Origin: Coxiellaceae bacterium UBA1530
Lineage (GTDB): Bacteria > Pseudomonadota > Gammaproteobacteria > Coxiellales > Coxiellaceae
DNA: 28,695 nt
Reading direction: 5' to 3'
Assembly (NCBI GenBank): GCA_002323325.1
Contig: DCQA01000019.1
Location: 1-28,695 of the forward strand
The translations under genes and the position numbers were made by a program. This document shows positions 6,269-14,575 of the stretch, piece by piece. Numbering within the stretch: position 1 is the stretch's first letter; each line of letters begins with the position of its first letter. The notes under the pieces were generated by a model. It worked only from the letters and a program-made list of their open reading frames with translations, did no database searches and was not told the DNA's origin.

Positions 6269-6296
6269 CAAGAATCCTACACACCGTAAACAATTG

Positions 6297-8192
6297 TTAA
6301 GCCTTAACAACTTGTGGTCGAGCGTACTTCTTCAAGAAAACTAACAACAATGAAATAGCAGCAGGGGTAACCCCGGGAACACGTGATGCTTGACCAATCG
6401 TATCAGGTCGCACACGCTCAAGAGCTTGACGAACCTCTGTGGATAGCCCCGTTACAACATCATAACTAAAATCTTCAGGTATCACTGTCGATTCCATCTG
6501 ACGCATACGATCAATGTCGACTTGCTGACGCTTAATGTATCCAGCATATTTCACTTGTATCTCAACTTGCTGAGCAACATTATCCACCGCTAAATGACCT
6601 CTAAATGCCTCTAACTGATAAAGCTTCTGGATTGACACCTCCGGCCGCCTCAATAAGTCTAAACCATTGTATTCACGCTCTAGTGACACACCAAACAGCT
6701 GCTTGAACTGATTAGCACTGATCGACCCAGGCTGTACCCATGTTTTCTCTAAAAAACACAGGACGCCTTTTACCGTTGACTCTTTTTGACAAAACTGCTC
6801 CCAATAATCAGAAGACAAGCAACCCATCTTAAACGCTACAGGTGATAGACGACTGTCTGCATTATCTTCTCTTAGCAATAATCGACATTCAGCGCGAGAA
6901 GTAAACATTCGGTATGGCTCCTGAGTGCCCTGAGTAACCAAATCATCGACCAAAACACCTAAATACGCTTCATCTCGTCGTGGGTACCAAGCATCAGCTC
7001 CTCGAACATGCAGAACAGCATTGATCCCTGCCAACAAACCTTGCGCAGCAGCTTCTTCATAACCCGTTGTGCCATTAATTTGACCTGCAAAAAAGAGCCC
7101 AGAAACCAACTGAGTCTCTAATGTGTGCTTTAAATCACGTGGATCAAAGAAATCATACTCTATCGCATACCCTGGCCGGGTAATATGGCACTGTTCCAAA
7201 CCGACTATCGTTCGCAACATAGCTTGTTGCGCGGCAAAGGGCAGGCTTGTTGAAATACCGTTAGGATAAACTTCGTAAGTGTCTAAACCTTCGGGCTCTA
7301 AAAAAATCTGATGCGCTGAGCGTTCAGCAAACCGCACGACTTTATCTTCGATCGATGGACAATATCGCGGGCCCACACCTTCGATCTTTCCAGAATACAT
7401 GGCTGACTGATGCAATGACTGACGAATAACCTCATGGGTAGACTCGTTTGTGTGCGTTATATAACAAGACACTTGCCTGGGATGATCACTCAAATCACCC
7501 CAGTAAGACATTACAGGTAGAGGGGAATCACCTGGCTGCTCTTGCAACTGAGAAAAATCAATCGTTCGACTATCAATCCTTGGCGGAGTACCGGTCTTTA
7601 ATCGTGCCACACGAAAAGGTAATTGCCTTAAACGCTCTGCTAACGCAACGGAAGGGGCATCACCCATACGGCCGCCAGACTGCTGTTTTTGCCCAACATG
7701 AATCTGCCCAGCAAGAAACGTTCCAACCGTTAACACCACAGTTTTTGCTCTGAAAGTCAAACCCATCTGTGTCACAACACCACACACCCGGTCCTGCTCA
7801 ATGATTAAGTCATCGACAGCTTGTTGAAATAACTGAAGGTTAGGTTGTTGCTCTAGTGCTTTACGTACATAAGCTTTATAAAGAGCACGATCGGCTTGAG
7901 CACGAGTTGCACGCACCGCGGCCCCCTTGCGAGCGTTTAATACACGAAACTGAATACCTGCATGATCGGCAGCGCGAGCCATGATACCACCCATAGCATC
8001 GATTTCTTTGACTAGATGACTTTTACCGATACCACCAATTGCTGGATTACAAGACATTTGCCCAAGAGTTTCGATATTGTGGGTCAACAATAAAGTGCGC
8101 GCCCCCATTCGAGCGGAGACCAAAGCTGCCTCAGTACCGGCATGACCGCCCCCAACCACGATAACGTCCCACAAAGAAAGCTGACTATCCAC
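6297..8192 (-). CDS. mnmG: tRNA uridine-34 5-carboxymethylaminomethyl synthase subunit MnmG (GidA)
   Basis: FAD-binding subunit that works with MnmE to make cmnm5U34 in the wobble position of certain tRNAs. The 631-residue length is normal. The N-terminal dinucleotide fold VIVVGGGHAGTEAALVSARMG (about 10-30) is followed by the family motifs GQMSCNPAIGGIGKSHLVKEIDA and QFRVLNARKGAAVRATRAQADR. GPRYCPSIEDKVVRF and the C-terminal GxTPAAISLLLVFLKK region are also present. Start is GTG 8192 with GGGG about six bases upstream. An extended -10 promoter lies upstream. The start codon lies in TGTGGATAG, one mismatch from a DnaA box. Confidence 0.97.
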   Translation of the reverse strand: MDSQLSLWDVIVVGGGHAGTEAALVSARMGARTLLLTHNIETLGQMSCNPAIGGIGKSHLVKEIDAMGGIMARAADHAGIQFRVLNARKGAAVRATRAQADRALYKAYVRKALEQQPNLQLFQQAVDDLIIEQDRVCGVVTQMGLTFRAKTVVLTVGTFLAGQIHVGQKQQSGGRMGDAPSVALAERLRQLPFRVARLKTGTPPRIDSRTIDFSQLQEQPGDSPLPVMSYWGDLSDHPRQVSCYITHTNESTHEVIRQSLHQSAMYSGKIEGVGPRYCPSIEDKVVRFAERSAHQIFLEPEGLDTYEVYPNGISTSLPFAAQQAMLRTIVGLEQCHITRPGYAIEYDFFDPRDLKHTLETQLVSGLFFAGQINGTTGYEEAAAQGLLAGINAVLHVRGADAWYPRRDEAYLGVLVDDLVTQGTQEPYRMFTSRAECRLLLREDNADSRLSPVAFKMGCLSSDYWEQFCQKESTVKGVLCFLEKTWVQPGSISANQFKQLFGVSLEREYNGLDLLRRPEVSIQKLYQLEAFRGHLAVDNVAQQVEIQVKYAGYIKRQQVDIDRMRQMESTVIPEDFSYDVVTGLSTEVRQALERVRPDTIGQASRVPGVTPAAISLLLVFLKKYARPQVVKA

Positions 8193-8228
8193 ACAAAACC
8201 CCGATAAATGATAAAAAAAAGAACAGGG

Positions 8229-8258
8229 ATTCTAGCACGGCTTTTTCGTCAAAGACAA
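8229..8258 (-). promoter_or_regulatory. mnmG promoter with extended -10
   Basis: On the minus strand, TTGTCT (8258-8253), an 18-base spacer ending in TGC, then TAGAAT (8234-8229). The TGn before the -10 compensates for the imperfect -35. The leader to the GTG start is about 30 bases. Confidence 0.6.
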
Positions 8259-8271
8259 GGCAATATAATAG

Positions 8272-8901
8272 CTACCAAACACGCCACCAAGGTCGTTTAG
8301 GCAAAGTTGAAGAGCAGCGCACCAGCGCATCATGATACATGGTCTGCTGTTCACCTACCTTATGGGCCACATTCAACAACCAGGGATTATTTTGGTAGCG
8401 ACCCGCGCGATAGCCCCCTGGCCCCAAATAGTAAGCCATATACATCGATGCAGCATCAGACTTTGGAATCTTTAACTGATGATGCAACTTATCAACATAC
8501 CAACCCACGAAATCTACTGAGTTAGAAAAACTACTACGCCTAGCGCTACGCTGCTGAGTACTCGATAGATACTCTTGCCACGTTCCGTCAACCGCTTGAG
8601 CATACCCTTCCGCAGAAGTTGGCCTTAACCAAGGGATAAACCCCAAAAGGCGCTCGGCATGTGGCTTTACAGCGGCTCGAAAATGTGACTCCCGATGAAT
8701 GATAGCCATTTGAACACTAATAGGGACACCCCAGCGTTTTTGAGCCTCTTGAGCAGACCAGTACCAGGCAGGGTGCTCCTTGAACATCTTACATAAGTTA
8801 TTTTGATGAACTGGAGCCCTCATCGAAATAATAGAATACCAACCGATCACAATAATAGGTAACGCAACAATCAATGTCTTCAAGACTAATGAGTGACGCA
8901 T
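8272..8901 (-). CDS. Membrane-anchored lytic transglycosylase-like protein (SLT domain)
   Basis: Probably a peptidoglycan-cleaving enzyme acting outside the inner membrane. Residues 5-27 form an uncleaved-looking hydrophobic anchor. The SLT-type domain then shows MAIIHRESHFRAAVKP with the likely catalytic Glu71, DGTWQEYL, and MYMAYYLGPGGYRAGRY, the usual Gly-rich and aromatic substrate-groove motif. At 209 residues it is a small single-domain member. Cys37 is not in a lipobox at the proper distance, so I prefer a membrane anchor to a lipoprotein. It follows the MFS gene after 42 bp on the same strand. Fold assignment is good; substrate specificity is inferred. Confidence 0.78.
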   Translation of the reverse strand: MRHSLVLKTLIVALPIIVIGWYSIISMRAPVHQNNLCKMFKEHPAWYWSAQEAQKRWGVPISVQMAIIHRESHFRAAVKPHAERLLGFIPWLRPTSAEGYAQAVDGTWQEYLSSTQQRSARRSSFSNSVDFVGWYVDKLHHQLKIPKSDAASMYMAYYLGPGGYRAGRYQNNPWLLNVAHKVGEQQTMYHDALVRCSSTLPKRPWWRVW

Positions 8902-8943
8902 TACACCACTTCACTCTGACATTCCAATAACTTAATTTGGCAA

Positions 8944-10236
8944 TTAGGCATTTTGACCCGCTCTATCAGAAAAACTACGACAATGTGTTTCTTTCAAGAA
9001 ACAAGTGACTAACAGCGATAATAAAAAAGCAATCGGCATCATCATGAAAGCATGATGAAAATCAGACACACTGTACCATGGGACACCATCGACCATCTTC
9101 TGAGACCAATGCTGATTCAATAGGTAGGTAAACATGGGAATCAAAAAACCGCCTGACATGATTAAAAATGAGGCAACCGCATTGGCTGACCCCGTCAACT
9201 GCTCCGAATTACTCTCGGCCACTAAAGGATATGCAATCGTCTGTGAACTAATAAATAACCCTAACAGAAAAAACAATGCGAGCTGAGTTAAAAAAGTCGC
9301 CTCAGGCGCACTCATCATTATGACAATAACAATTAAAGATAATAAGGCACCTACCACCATAGGGAATTTACGCTTTTGAATTTTGTCAGACCACCAGCCA
9401 AATAAAGGGCAACCAATAATTAACCCAATGAATAGTCCCTCGCTGACCAAAGAAGCACTTCGCAAACTGAGATGTGACACTTCTTGCAAATACATATCAG
9501 CTGATGACGCCCCCAAAAGAAACACTGGCAAATTAATTAGAGAGGCATAGAGACCAGCAAACCAATTCTGAGGGTTTTTCATGACGGTCAATAAGACCGT
9601 GAAAAAAGCGCTTAAGTTAAAACGCTCGGCAAAAGAAGAGGGGTGTTGCCCTGCTGGATAATCCTTTAAAAAACAGAACATAAATACGAAGAACACTGCG
9701 CCAACTGCGGCATCTATCATGATCGTCTTCACAAATCCAAAGTGTAAAACCAACTCAGACACAGGTGTTTGCGCCACCATGCCCCCTACCATCGCAAAAG
9801 TAATCGCCAAGCCGACAACAAAAGCCATTTTGGTTGGGGGAAACCATCGCGAAGCCACTCTGACAACACCTAGCAAACAAAAAGCCCCTGTTAAGCCACT
9901 CACAAATCGAGCAAGAGCTGCCTGAGTCACCGTTTGGGAGAACCCAAATAATACTGTAGCAATAACCAGCAAAAACATAGATAGCAACAACACTCGACGG
10001 GTAGAGAAATGGTCTAGAATGACCCCAGCTGGAAATAATAATAATACGTTACCGTAAAAATAACTCACTGCTATCAGTGAAAAGCCCTGAATATCTGTCT
10101 GAAAATATTGATAAATAACGTCACTCAACGAGTTCAACATATTGACTTGTATAAAGACAAAGAAAAAGAAAACAGCAGCCGCTGAAACCACACACCATGG
10201 CTGAATTACGTCCCAAACTGACCGTTTATCACTCAT
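8944..10236 (-). CDS. Major facilitator superfamily transporter
   Basis: Inner-membrane secondary transporter with about 12 hydrophobic segments in 430 residues. The conserved MFS loop between segments 2 and 3 is FPAGVILDHFSTRRVLLLSM. The segment 8-9 loop has the related GCPLFGWWSDKIQKRKFPMV. The central cytoplasmic loop is short. The overall pattern resembles MFS proteins of intracellular or host-associated gammaproteobacteria, but the substrate cannot be read from the sequence. ATG 10236 has GAGGAG six bases upstream. It has its own promoter behind the tdk terminator, and the SLT gene follows at 42 bp. Confidence 0.88.
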   Translation of the reverse strand: MSDKRSVWDVIQPWCVVSAAAVFFFFVFIQVNMLNSLSDVIYQYFQTDIQGFSLIAVSYFYGNVLLLFPAGVILDHFSTRRVLLLSMFLLVIATVLFGFSQTVTQAALARFVSGLTGAFCLLGVVRVASRWFPPTKMAFVVGLAITFAMVGGMVAQTPVSELVLHFGFVKTIMIDAAVGAVFFVFMFCFLKDYPAGQHPSSFAERFNLSAFFTVLLTVMKNPQNWFAGLYASLINLPVFLLGASSADMYLQEVSHLSLRSASLVSEGLFIGLIIGCPLFGWWSDKIQKRKFPMVVGALLSLIVIVIMMSAPEATFLTQLALFFLLGLFISSQTIAYPLVAESNSEQLTGSANAVASFLIMSGGFLIPMFTYLLNQHWSQKMVDGVPWYSVSDFHHAFMMMPIAFLLSLLVTCFLKETHCRSFSDRAGQNA

Positions 10237-10270
10237 GATGCTCTCCTCTGACTATTAAAAACAGTGCGCG

Positions 10271-10300
10271 ATTATACGGCAAGCTAAGAATAAAATACAA
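10271..10300 (-). promoter_or_regulatory. Promoter of the MFS transporter gene
   Basis: On the minus strand TTGTAT (10300-10295) and a perfect TATAAT (10276-10271) with an 18-base spacer, directly after the tdk terminator and about 35 bases before the MFS start. Confidence 0.7.
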
Positions 10301-10304
10301 TCAA

Positions 10305-10325
10305 AAAGCCCAGTAAACTGGCTTT
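10305..10325 (-). terminator. Intrinsic terminator of tdk
   Basis: AAAGCCcAGT (10305-10314) pairs with ACTGGCTTT (10317-10325) with one bulged C. Read on the minus strand the hairpin is followed by TTTTTG. It overlaps the tdk stop codon (10326-10324) and separates tdk transcription from the MFS gene. Confidence 0.8.
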
Positions 10326-10947
10326 ATCTTACAACAGCATCAGCCATCAATGACGAATTGCTTTGGGGCTTTGCCTCGCCAGAATAAAAGTGTTTGCGGC
10401 ATGTTGAGACATAACTTTCATTACCACCTATTGCAACTTGCTCACCTTCCCTCATGACCTCTCCCTCAGCATTCAAACGCAAAATCATGGTCGCCTTACT
10501 ACCACAATGACAAATGGTTTTAAGCTCAATAAGCTCATCGGCCCATGCTAGTAAATACTGACTTCCTGGAAATGCTTCACCCTGAAAATCTGTACGAATA
10601 CCGTAAGCAAGGACAGGCAAGCAACAATGATCAACAACTTGTCCCAATTGACGAACGTGCTCTTTGGTTAAAAATTGAGCTTCATCAACAAGAATGCATT
10701 TAATGTTATCATTAGAACGAACACGCAGAGCGACGTCCTCGAATATGTTTAATGTGGGCGTAATGAGCAGTGCATCGGATTGTATCCCTAGGCGAGAAGT
10801 CACTTTACCTTCACCGAAACGATTATCTAGCTCAGGCGCGTAGATAAGCGTTTCCATCCCCCTCTCTTGATAGTTGTGACTGGACTGTAACAATGTTGTG
10901 CTTTTACCCGCATTCATTGCTGAATAGTAAAAATGTAACTTTGCCAA
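10324..10947 (-). CDS. tdk: Thymidine kinase
   Basis: Phosphorylates thymidine to dTMP in the pyrimidine salvage pathway (type II, P-loop family). It has 207 residues. The P-loop is YYSAMNAGKSTTLLQSSHNY, Walker B is ILVDEAQFL, and the lid and substrate loop is YGIRTDFQGEAFPGSQYLL. The zinc-site cysteines are in TICHCGSKAT and YVSTCRKHF. It matches E. coli Tdk closely from the second residue. The start is TTG 10947, supported by AGAGG eight bases upstream; no ATG fits the conserved N-terminus. Upstream lies a palindromic AATCTGT element shared with the divergent gene. Confidence 0.96.
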   Translation of the reverse strand: MAKLHFYYSAMNAGKSTTLLQSSHNYQERGMETLIYAPELDNRFGEGKVTSRLGIQSDALLITPTLNIFEDVALRVRSNDNIKCILVDEAQFLTKEHVRQLGQVVDHCCLPVLAYGIRTDFQGEAFPGSQYLLAWADELIELKTICHCGSKATMILRLNAEGEVMREGEQVAIGGNESYVSTCRKHFYSGEAKPQSNSSLMADAVVR

Positions 10948-10991
10948 ATGAATAGCCTCTTACCCATTAAAAATGTTTTGTATGATAAATC

Positions 10992-11006
10992 AATCTGTCA
11001 CAGATT
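10992..11006. promoter_or_regulatory. Putative operator AATCTGTCACAGATT
   Basis: A perfect 7-1-7 palindrome in the divergent tdk/11093 promoter region, followed immediately by two more copies of the half-site AATCTG in direct orientation (about 11009-11021). This arrangement is typical of a regulator binding as multimers. The protein is unknown. Confidence 0.5.
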
Positions 11007-11037
11007 AAAATCTGAAAATCTGCAAGCCTGATATTGA

Positions 11038-11067
11038 TTGGCAATCCAACCCGGCCATTGGTAGTAT
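11038..11067 (+). promoter_or_regulatory. Promoter of the secreted-protein gene
   Basis: TTGGCA (11038-11043), 18-base spacer, TAGTAT (11062-11067), then a short leader containing AGGAG before the ATG at 11093. Confidence 0.6.
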
Positions 11068-11092
11068 ATCGAGTCCAAATTAGGAGCTTCAC

Positions 11093-11617
11093 ATGCTAAG
11101 TAATTACCTATTCGCAGCCGCTCTTCTACTACCGCTATCCGGTGTAGGGGCACCCACCACACCTTCAGAGAAGCTAATAACTCCGCCCCCGCATGCTGAC
11201 ACAATCACGATGCAGTGCCCTCAGCCGAATCAACTGACCTTGGATACTGATAGTAAAATCTGGTCCGCCCCCAATGGTTTTAAAAGTTCTAACACCTCTT
11301 TTATAAAAACAATTACCTCCTTTGATGGGGCACAATGGAGCGGTGCAGGGTTAGGACAAGTATTTTGTGTCTACTCCAGTAAGAAAAAGTTATCTTTTCC
11401 AGTGGTCATTTTTTATAACACTATGACTCTCGAGCCTCAAGCATCGGAAGAACAATCCTGGGTTAAGAAGCAAGGTTACTACGACTGCATCTCACATAAC
11501 CCAAGTATGTGTACCTTTCTTGTAAGAAAAAAACCTGCCCAAGAAACTTTTGCCGATCAATTTAACAGTATCAAACCTGGCTCTGTAGAAACTGACGATT
11601 CATCTACTGGTGACTAA
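11093..11617 (+). CDS. Small secreted protein with four cysteines, function unknown
   Basis: A 174-residue exported protein. Residues 1-20 (MLSNYLFAAALLLPLSGVGA) are a typical Sec signal peptide with an AxA-like GVGA cleavage site. The mature part has MQCPQPNQLTL, IWSAPNGFKS, a QWSGAGLGQVFCVYSS segment, FPVVIFYNTMTLEP and YYDCISHNPSMCTFLV. The four cysteines probably form two disulfides in the periplasm. The pattern reminds me of DUF3757-type small secreted proteins known from Legionella and Coxiella relatives, but I am not sure. AGGAG lies seven bases before the ATG. It is divergent from tdk and 36 bp ahead of the acyltransferase gene. Confidence 0.7.
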   Translation: MLSNYLFAAALLLPLSGVGAPTTPSEKLITPPPHADTITMQCPQPNQLTLDTDSKIWSAPNGFKSSNTSFIKTITSFDGAQWSGAGLGQVFCVYSSKKKLSFPVVIFYNTMTLEPQASEEQSWVKKQGYYDCISHNPSMCTFLVRKKPAQETFADQFNSIKPGSVETDDSSTGD

Positions 11618-11653
11618 CACTTCTCACATCGCCTTACACTAGGGAAATATTTC

Positions 11654-12556
11654 ATGCATCACATTCAGCTTCTTCGCTTTTTAAGTGGGATAATAACCGC
11701 TCTTCTTTTTTTGATTGTCTATATCACCTTATCGATTACCATGGTGATTTGTTTTGGTATCGTTCAGCTTATTCCATTCAGAAAAACACGCTCGTATACC
11801 CAACACTTGTGTATGTTTCTTTTTCCCTTTTCTTGGAGATGCCTGTACGTCATTTGCCGAGCTTTCAAGCTTTGGCGCTGGCACCCACCCCAACAAGCTC
11901 AACTCAAACCAAATGGCTGGTATCTCGTTATTGCCAACCACTCTTCATGGCTGGACATTCTCATTGCCGGCATCTTCTTTAGTTTCAAAATTCCAGCTTT
12001 AAAGTTTTTTCTTAAGAAAGAATTACGCTGGGGCCTTCCAATTTCAGGAATAGCATGCCACCTCGCAGGATTCCCTTTTCTTGATCGCAAGCAAACTAAA
12101 CGTTCGAAGAATAAACGCTTGAGAGAGAAAACACCAAAGGATATTCAAACAGCACAAAATACATGCCATAAATTATTGGAGAATCCCTCTACTCTCATTA
12201 TCTTCCCGGAAGGAACACGCTTTTCCAGCGACAAACAGCAACTCCAAAAATCACCTTATTCTCGATTACTCAAACCAAAGTCAACTGGAATAGGAACCAT
12301 TATCAATGAAATGCACACTAAGCTAGACGGCATCATTGATCTGACTTTAGACTACACACCTGAAAAAGTCTCTGTGTGGGGGTTTCTTTGTGGAAAACTA
12401 AAATATATCAATATCAGCTACCGCGTTATTCCCATAACATCAGAATTATTAGGAGAATATAGCACCGATCGAGAATACCGACGCCGCCTTCAAGCCTGGC
12501 TAAATGAAGTATGGGTGAAAAAAGACGCTACACTAAAAGGCTGGCGTAATGAGTAA
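11654..12556 (+). CDS. PlsC-type acyltransferase (1-acylglycerol-3-phosphate acyltransferase-like)
   Basis: Membrane-bound acyltransferase that probably adds an acyl chain to a lysophospholipid. It has N-terminal hydrophobic segments (about 8-40 and 52-72), the catalytic HX4D motif NHSSWLD (His96, Asp101) and the substrate motif FPEGTRFS (184-191). At 300 residues with a long C-terminal part, it resembles E. coli YihG more than the shorter PlsC; the exact substrate is uncertain. Its end overlaps hemC by 8 bases (ATGAGTAA), so the two are translationally coupled although functionally unrelated. Confidence 0.88.
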   Translation: MHHIQLLRFLSGIITALLFLIVYITLSITMVICFGIVQLIPFRKTRSYTQHLCMFLFPFSWRCLYVICRAFKLWRWHPPQQAQLKPNGWYLVIANHSSWLDILIAGIFFSFKIPALKFFLKKELRWGLPISGIACHLAGFPFLDRKQTKRSKNKRLREKTPKDIQTAQNTCHKLLENPSTLIIFPEGTRFSSDKQQLQKSPYSRLLKPKSTGIGTIINEMHTKLDGIIDLTLDYTPEKVSVWGFLCGKLKYINISYRVIPITSELLGEYSTDREYRRRLQAWLNEVWVKKDATLKGWRNE

Positions 12557-13490
12557 AACCACACTACGACTGGCAACACGTTCAAGCCCACTTGCAATGG
12601 TTCAAGCCAATACAATTAAACAACAACTGCAAGTATCTCATCCAAACCTGATTATTAATCTCATTCCCATAACAACTCAGGGAGACCAAAACCAACAAAC
12701 CTCTTTACAAGACATTGGTGGGAAGTCACTTTTTGTTAAAGCTTTACAAGAAGCATTGCTCAAAGACGAGGCTGATTTTGCTGTGCACTGTGTTAAGGAC
12801 ATGTCTGTCCTACCCTGTGATGGATTAGTTCTCACCGCAGTTGGTCAGCGTGCTCCTGCTCATGATGTTTTGGTCAGTGCCGAATACGCCTCATTAGAGG
12901 CCCTCCCGTCAAATGCAGTTATTGGAACCGCCAGCCCAAGACGACATTGTCAAATCAAAGCCTTCAGGCCGTATTGTGATGTTAAACTCTGTCGAGGAAA
13001 TATCAACACACGCTTAAACCGTCTACTTTCTGGTGAATATGATGCCATTATATTGGCACATGCTGGTCTGATTCGTCTTGACATTAAAGAGCCCAACATC
13101 GTACCTCTTCCACTTGAATCTTTTATTCCTGCTATTGGACAAGGCGCACTTGGCATAGAGTGCAGAGAAAACGACTTGCGTACTCAAGCTTTATTGTCTC
13201 ATTTAGATCATCCTGACACTAGACTATGCATTCAAGCAGAGAGAGAAATTAATGTTTTGCTTCAAGGTGACTGCCATACGCCTATTGGCGCTCACGCAAC
13301 TTTGGATGATGGTAAATTAAACCTCAGCGCGATGATAGGTGACCTTGAGAGCGATACTCTTTTGAGAGTCAACATAAAAGGGCCTTGTGATCAAGCGACA
13401 CAACTAGCGCGCGACCTAGCCAACCAACTCATTGATCAAGGGGCTCTAAAGCTTATTAACCAACATCAACAAAAAAATAAAAAAGGATAA
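12549..13490 (+). CDS. hemC: Porphobilinogen deaminase (hydroxymethylbilane synthase)
   Basis: Condenses four porphobilinogen molecules to hydroxymethylbilane in tetrapyrrole synthesis (cytoplasm). The 313 residues match the family. The N-terminus is LRLATRSSPLAMVQA. The catalytic aspartate is Asp84 in AVHCVKDM, followed by GTASPRRHCQI. The dipyrromethane cofactor cysteine is Cys242 in LLQGDCHTPIGAHA, the same number as in E. coli. The start overlaps the upstream acyltransferase stop. A short NIF3-like gene lies between it and hemD. Confidence 0.96.
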   Translation: MSKTTLRLATRSSPLAMVQANTIKQQLQVSHPNLIINLIPITTQGDQNQQTSLQDIGGKSLFVKALQEALLKDEADFAVHCVKDMSVLPCDGLVLTAVGQRAPAHDVLVSAEYASLEALPSNAVIGTASPRRHCQIKAFRPYCDVKLCRGNINTRLNRLLSGEYDAIILAHAGLIRLDIKEPNIVPLPLESFIPAIGQGALGIECRENDLRTQALLSHLDHPDTRLCIQAEREINVLLQGDCHTPIGAHATLDDGKLNLSAMIGDLESDTLLRVNIKGPCDQATQLARDLANQLIDQGALKLINQHQQKNKKG

Positions 13491-13495
13491 TTAAC

Positions 13496-13804
13496 GTGTT
13501 TCATATTCATTGCTATGTTCCAAAGTCTCATTTACATCAAGTTAAAGATGCGCTATTTGAAGCTGGTGCTGCTCGTTTAGGCCACTACAGTCAATGCTGT
13601 TGGGAAACAAAAGGAACGGGGCAGTTTTGTCCGAATGACTCGGCACAATCGTTTACTGTAAAGGCTGATACAGTAACTACTATTGAAGAATATAAAATTG
13701 AACTTGTTTGCCAGACAGACAAAATAGATGCTGCCAGAAAAGCGCTTATTGAATCGCATCCTTATGAAACACCCGCATATGGAATATTACCCATCAGTAC
13801 TTAA
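13496..13804 (+). CDS. Stand-alone YqfO/NIF3-like small protein
   Basis: A 102-residue protein with the single small domain also found in the middle of NIF3/YqfO proteins (CutA/PII-like fold). The pattern is FHIHCYVPKSHLHQVKDALFEAGAARLGHYSQCCWETKGTGQF, then VELVC and the closing SHPYETPAYGI, very similar to stand-alone Pseudomonas YqfO-family proteins as I recall them. The biochemical role is not known; trace-metal binding has been suggested for the family. Start GTG 13496 has AGGA eight bases upstream. It is 5 bp after hemC and 3 bp before hemD, so it is embedded in the heme operon. Confidence 0.82.
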   Translation: MFHIHCYVPKSHLHQVKDALFEAGAARLGHYSQCCWETKGTGQFCPNDSAQSFTVKADTVTTIEEYKIELVCQTDKIDAARKALIESHPYETPAYGILPIST

Positions 13805-13807
13805 ATT

Positions 13808-14575
13808 ATGCGAAACACTTCATCATTAAAAAACACTACGATTATTAACTCACGGCCTAAACATCAAGCTAGAGCCCTTACCAAGGTTCTTGAATCATTA
13901 GGAGCTAGAGTTATTGAATTGCCTGTCATCGGAATCAAACACGAGGATAAAACAATCCTTGATAAAAAAATTTCACGACTCAAACAACCAGATTATTTAA
14001 TTTTTGTCAGTGCCAATGCCGTGCACTCACTCATTCCCTATTATCATCCTCCAAAGGACGCACACGTTATTGCCATTGGTACTGGAACAGCCCAGGCCCT
14101 AGCGCAATATAACATTACGACTGATACTCTACCGCACCACTTTAGTAGTCATGGTATATTAGAATTACCGATACTTAGCAATCTAGATAATCAACATGTT
14201 GTTATCAGCTGTGGGGCTAACTCTAATGTGCTTCTTCAGAATCAGCTAGAACAAAGAGGAGCATCTGTACAATGCATTGAAAGTTATTATCGTTTTGCCA
14301 CTACCCCCCTTTCAAGAATCGCACAAGAAAAAATTCAAAATACACACATTGATGTCATTATTATTACTAGCCAAGCCTCGCTCAAACAACTACCAAAACA
14401 ATTCTCTTTACTTGGAGAAAAATGGATTAAAGAGAAACAATTACTGGTACTTACTGAAGAACAAGCTCAACAGGCTCGTAAAGTAGGATTTATCCCTCTC
14501 CCTTGGGTCGCAGGCCAAGCTGACGAAAAGTCCATTGTGGATTGCCTCTTAAATCATATCAACTTCGCTCGTTAG
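13808..14575 (+). CDS. hemD: Uroporphyrinogen-III synthase
   Basis: Closes and rearranges hydroxymethylbilane to uroporphyrinogen III. The family is weakly conserved. It has the expected 255 residues, the N-terminal TIINSRPKHQARALTKVLESLGARVIELPVIGIK, the DYLIFVSANAVHSL motif, IAIGTGTAQAL, and the later QLEQRGASVQCIESYYR and IDVIIITSQASLKQL segments. The start at 13808 has no clear ribosome site but lies three bases after the preceding stop, so translation is probably coupled. Context (hemC before, hemX-hemY after) supports the assignment. Confidence 0.9.
   Translation: MRNTSSLKNTTIINSRPKHQARALTKVLESLGARVIELPVIGIKHEDKTILDKKISRLKQPDYLIFVSANAVHSLIPYYHPPKDAHVIAIGTGTAQALAQYNITTDTLPHHFSSHGILELPILSNLDNQHVVISCGANSNVLLQNQLEQRGASVQCIESYYRFATTPLSRIAQEKIQNTHIDVIIITSQASLKQLPKQFSLLGEKWIKEKQLLVLTEEQAQQARKVGFIPLPWVAGQADEKSIVDCLLNHINFAR

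Noticed and set aside
6288..6301. Terminator between the ATA ORF and mnmG
   Set aside because: TAAACAATTGTTAA is palindromic but AT-only at the centre, with no GC stem and no T-run.
8183..8193. DnaA box at the mnmG start (TGTGGATAG)
   Set aside because: One mismatch and isolated; the bases are the start and first codons of mnmG, so it is not evidence of an origin by itself.
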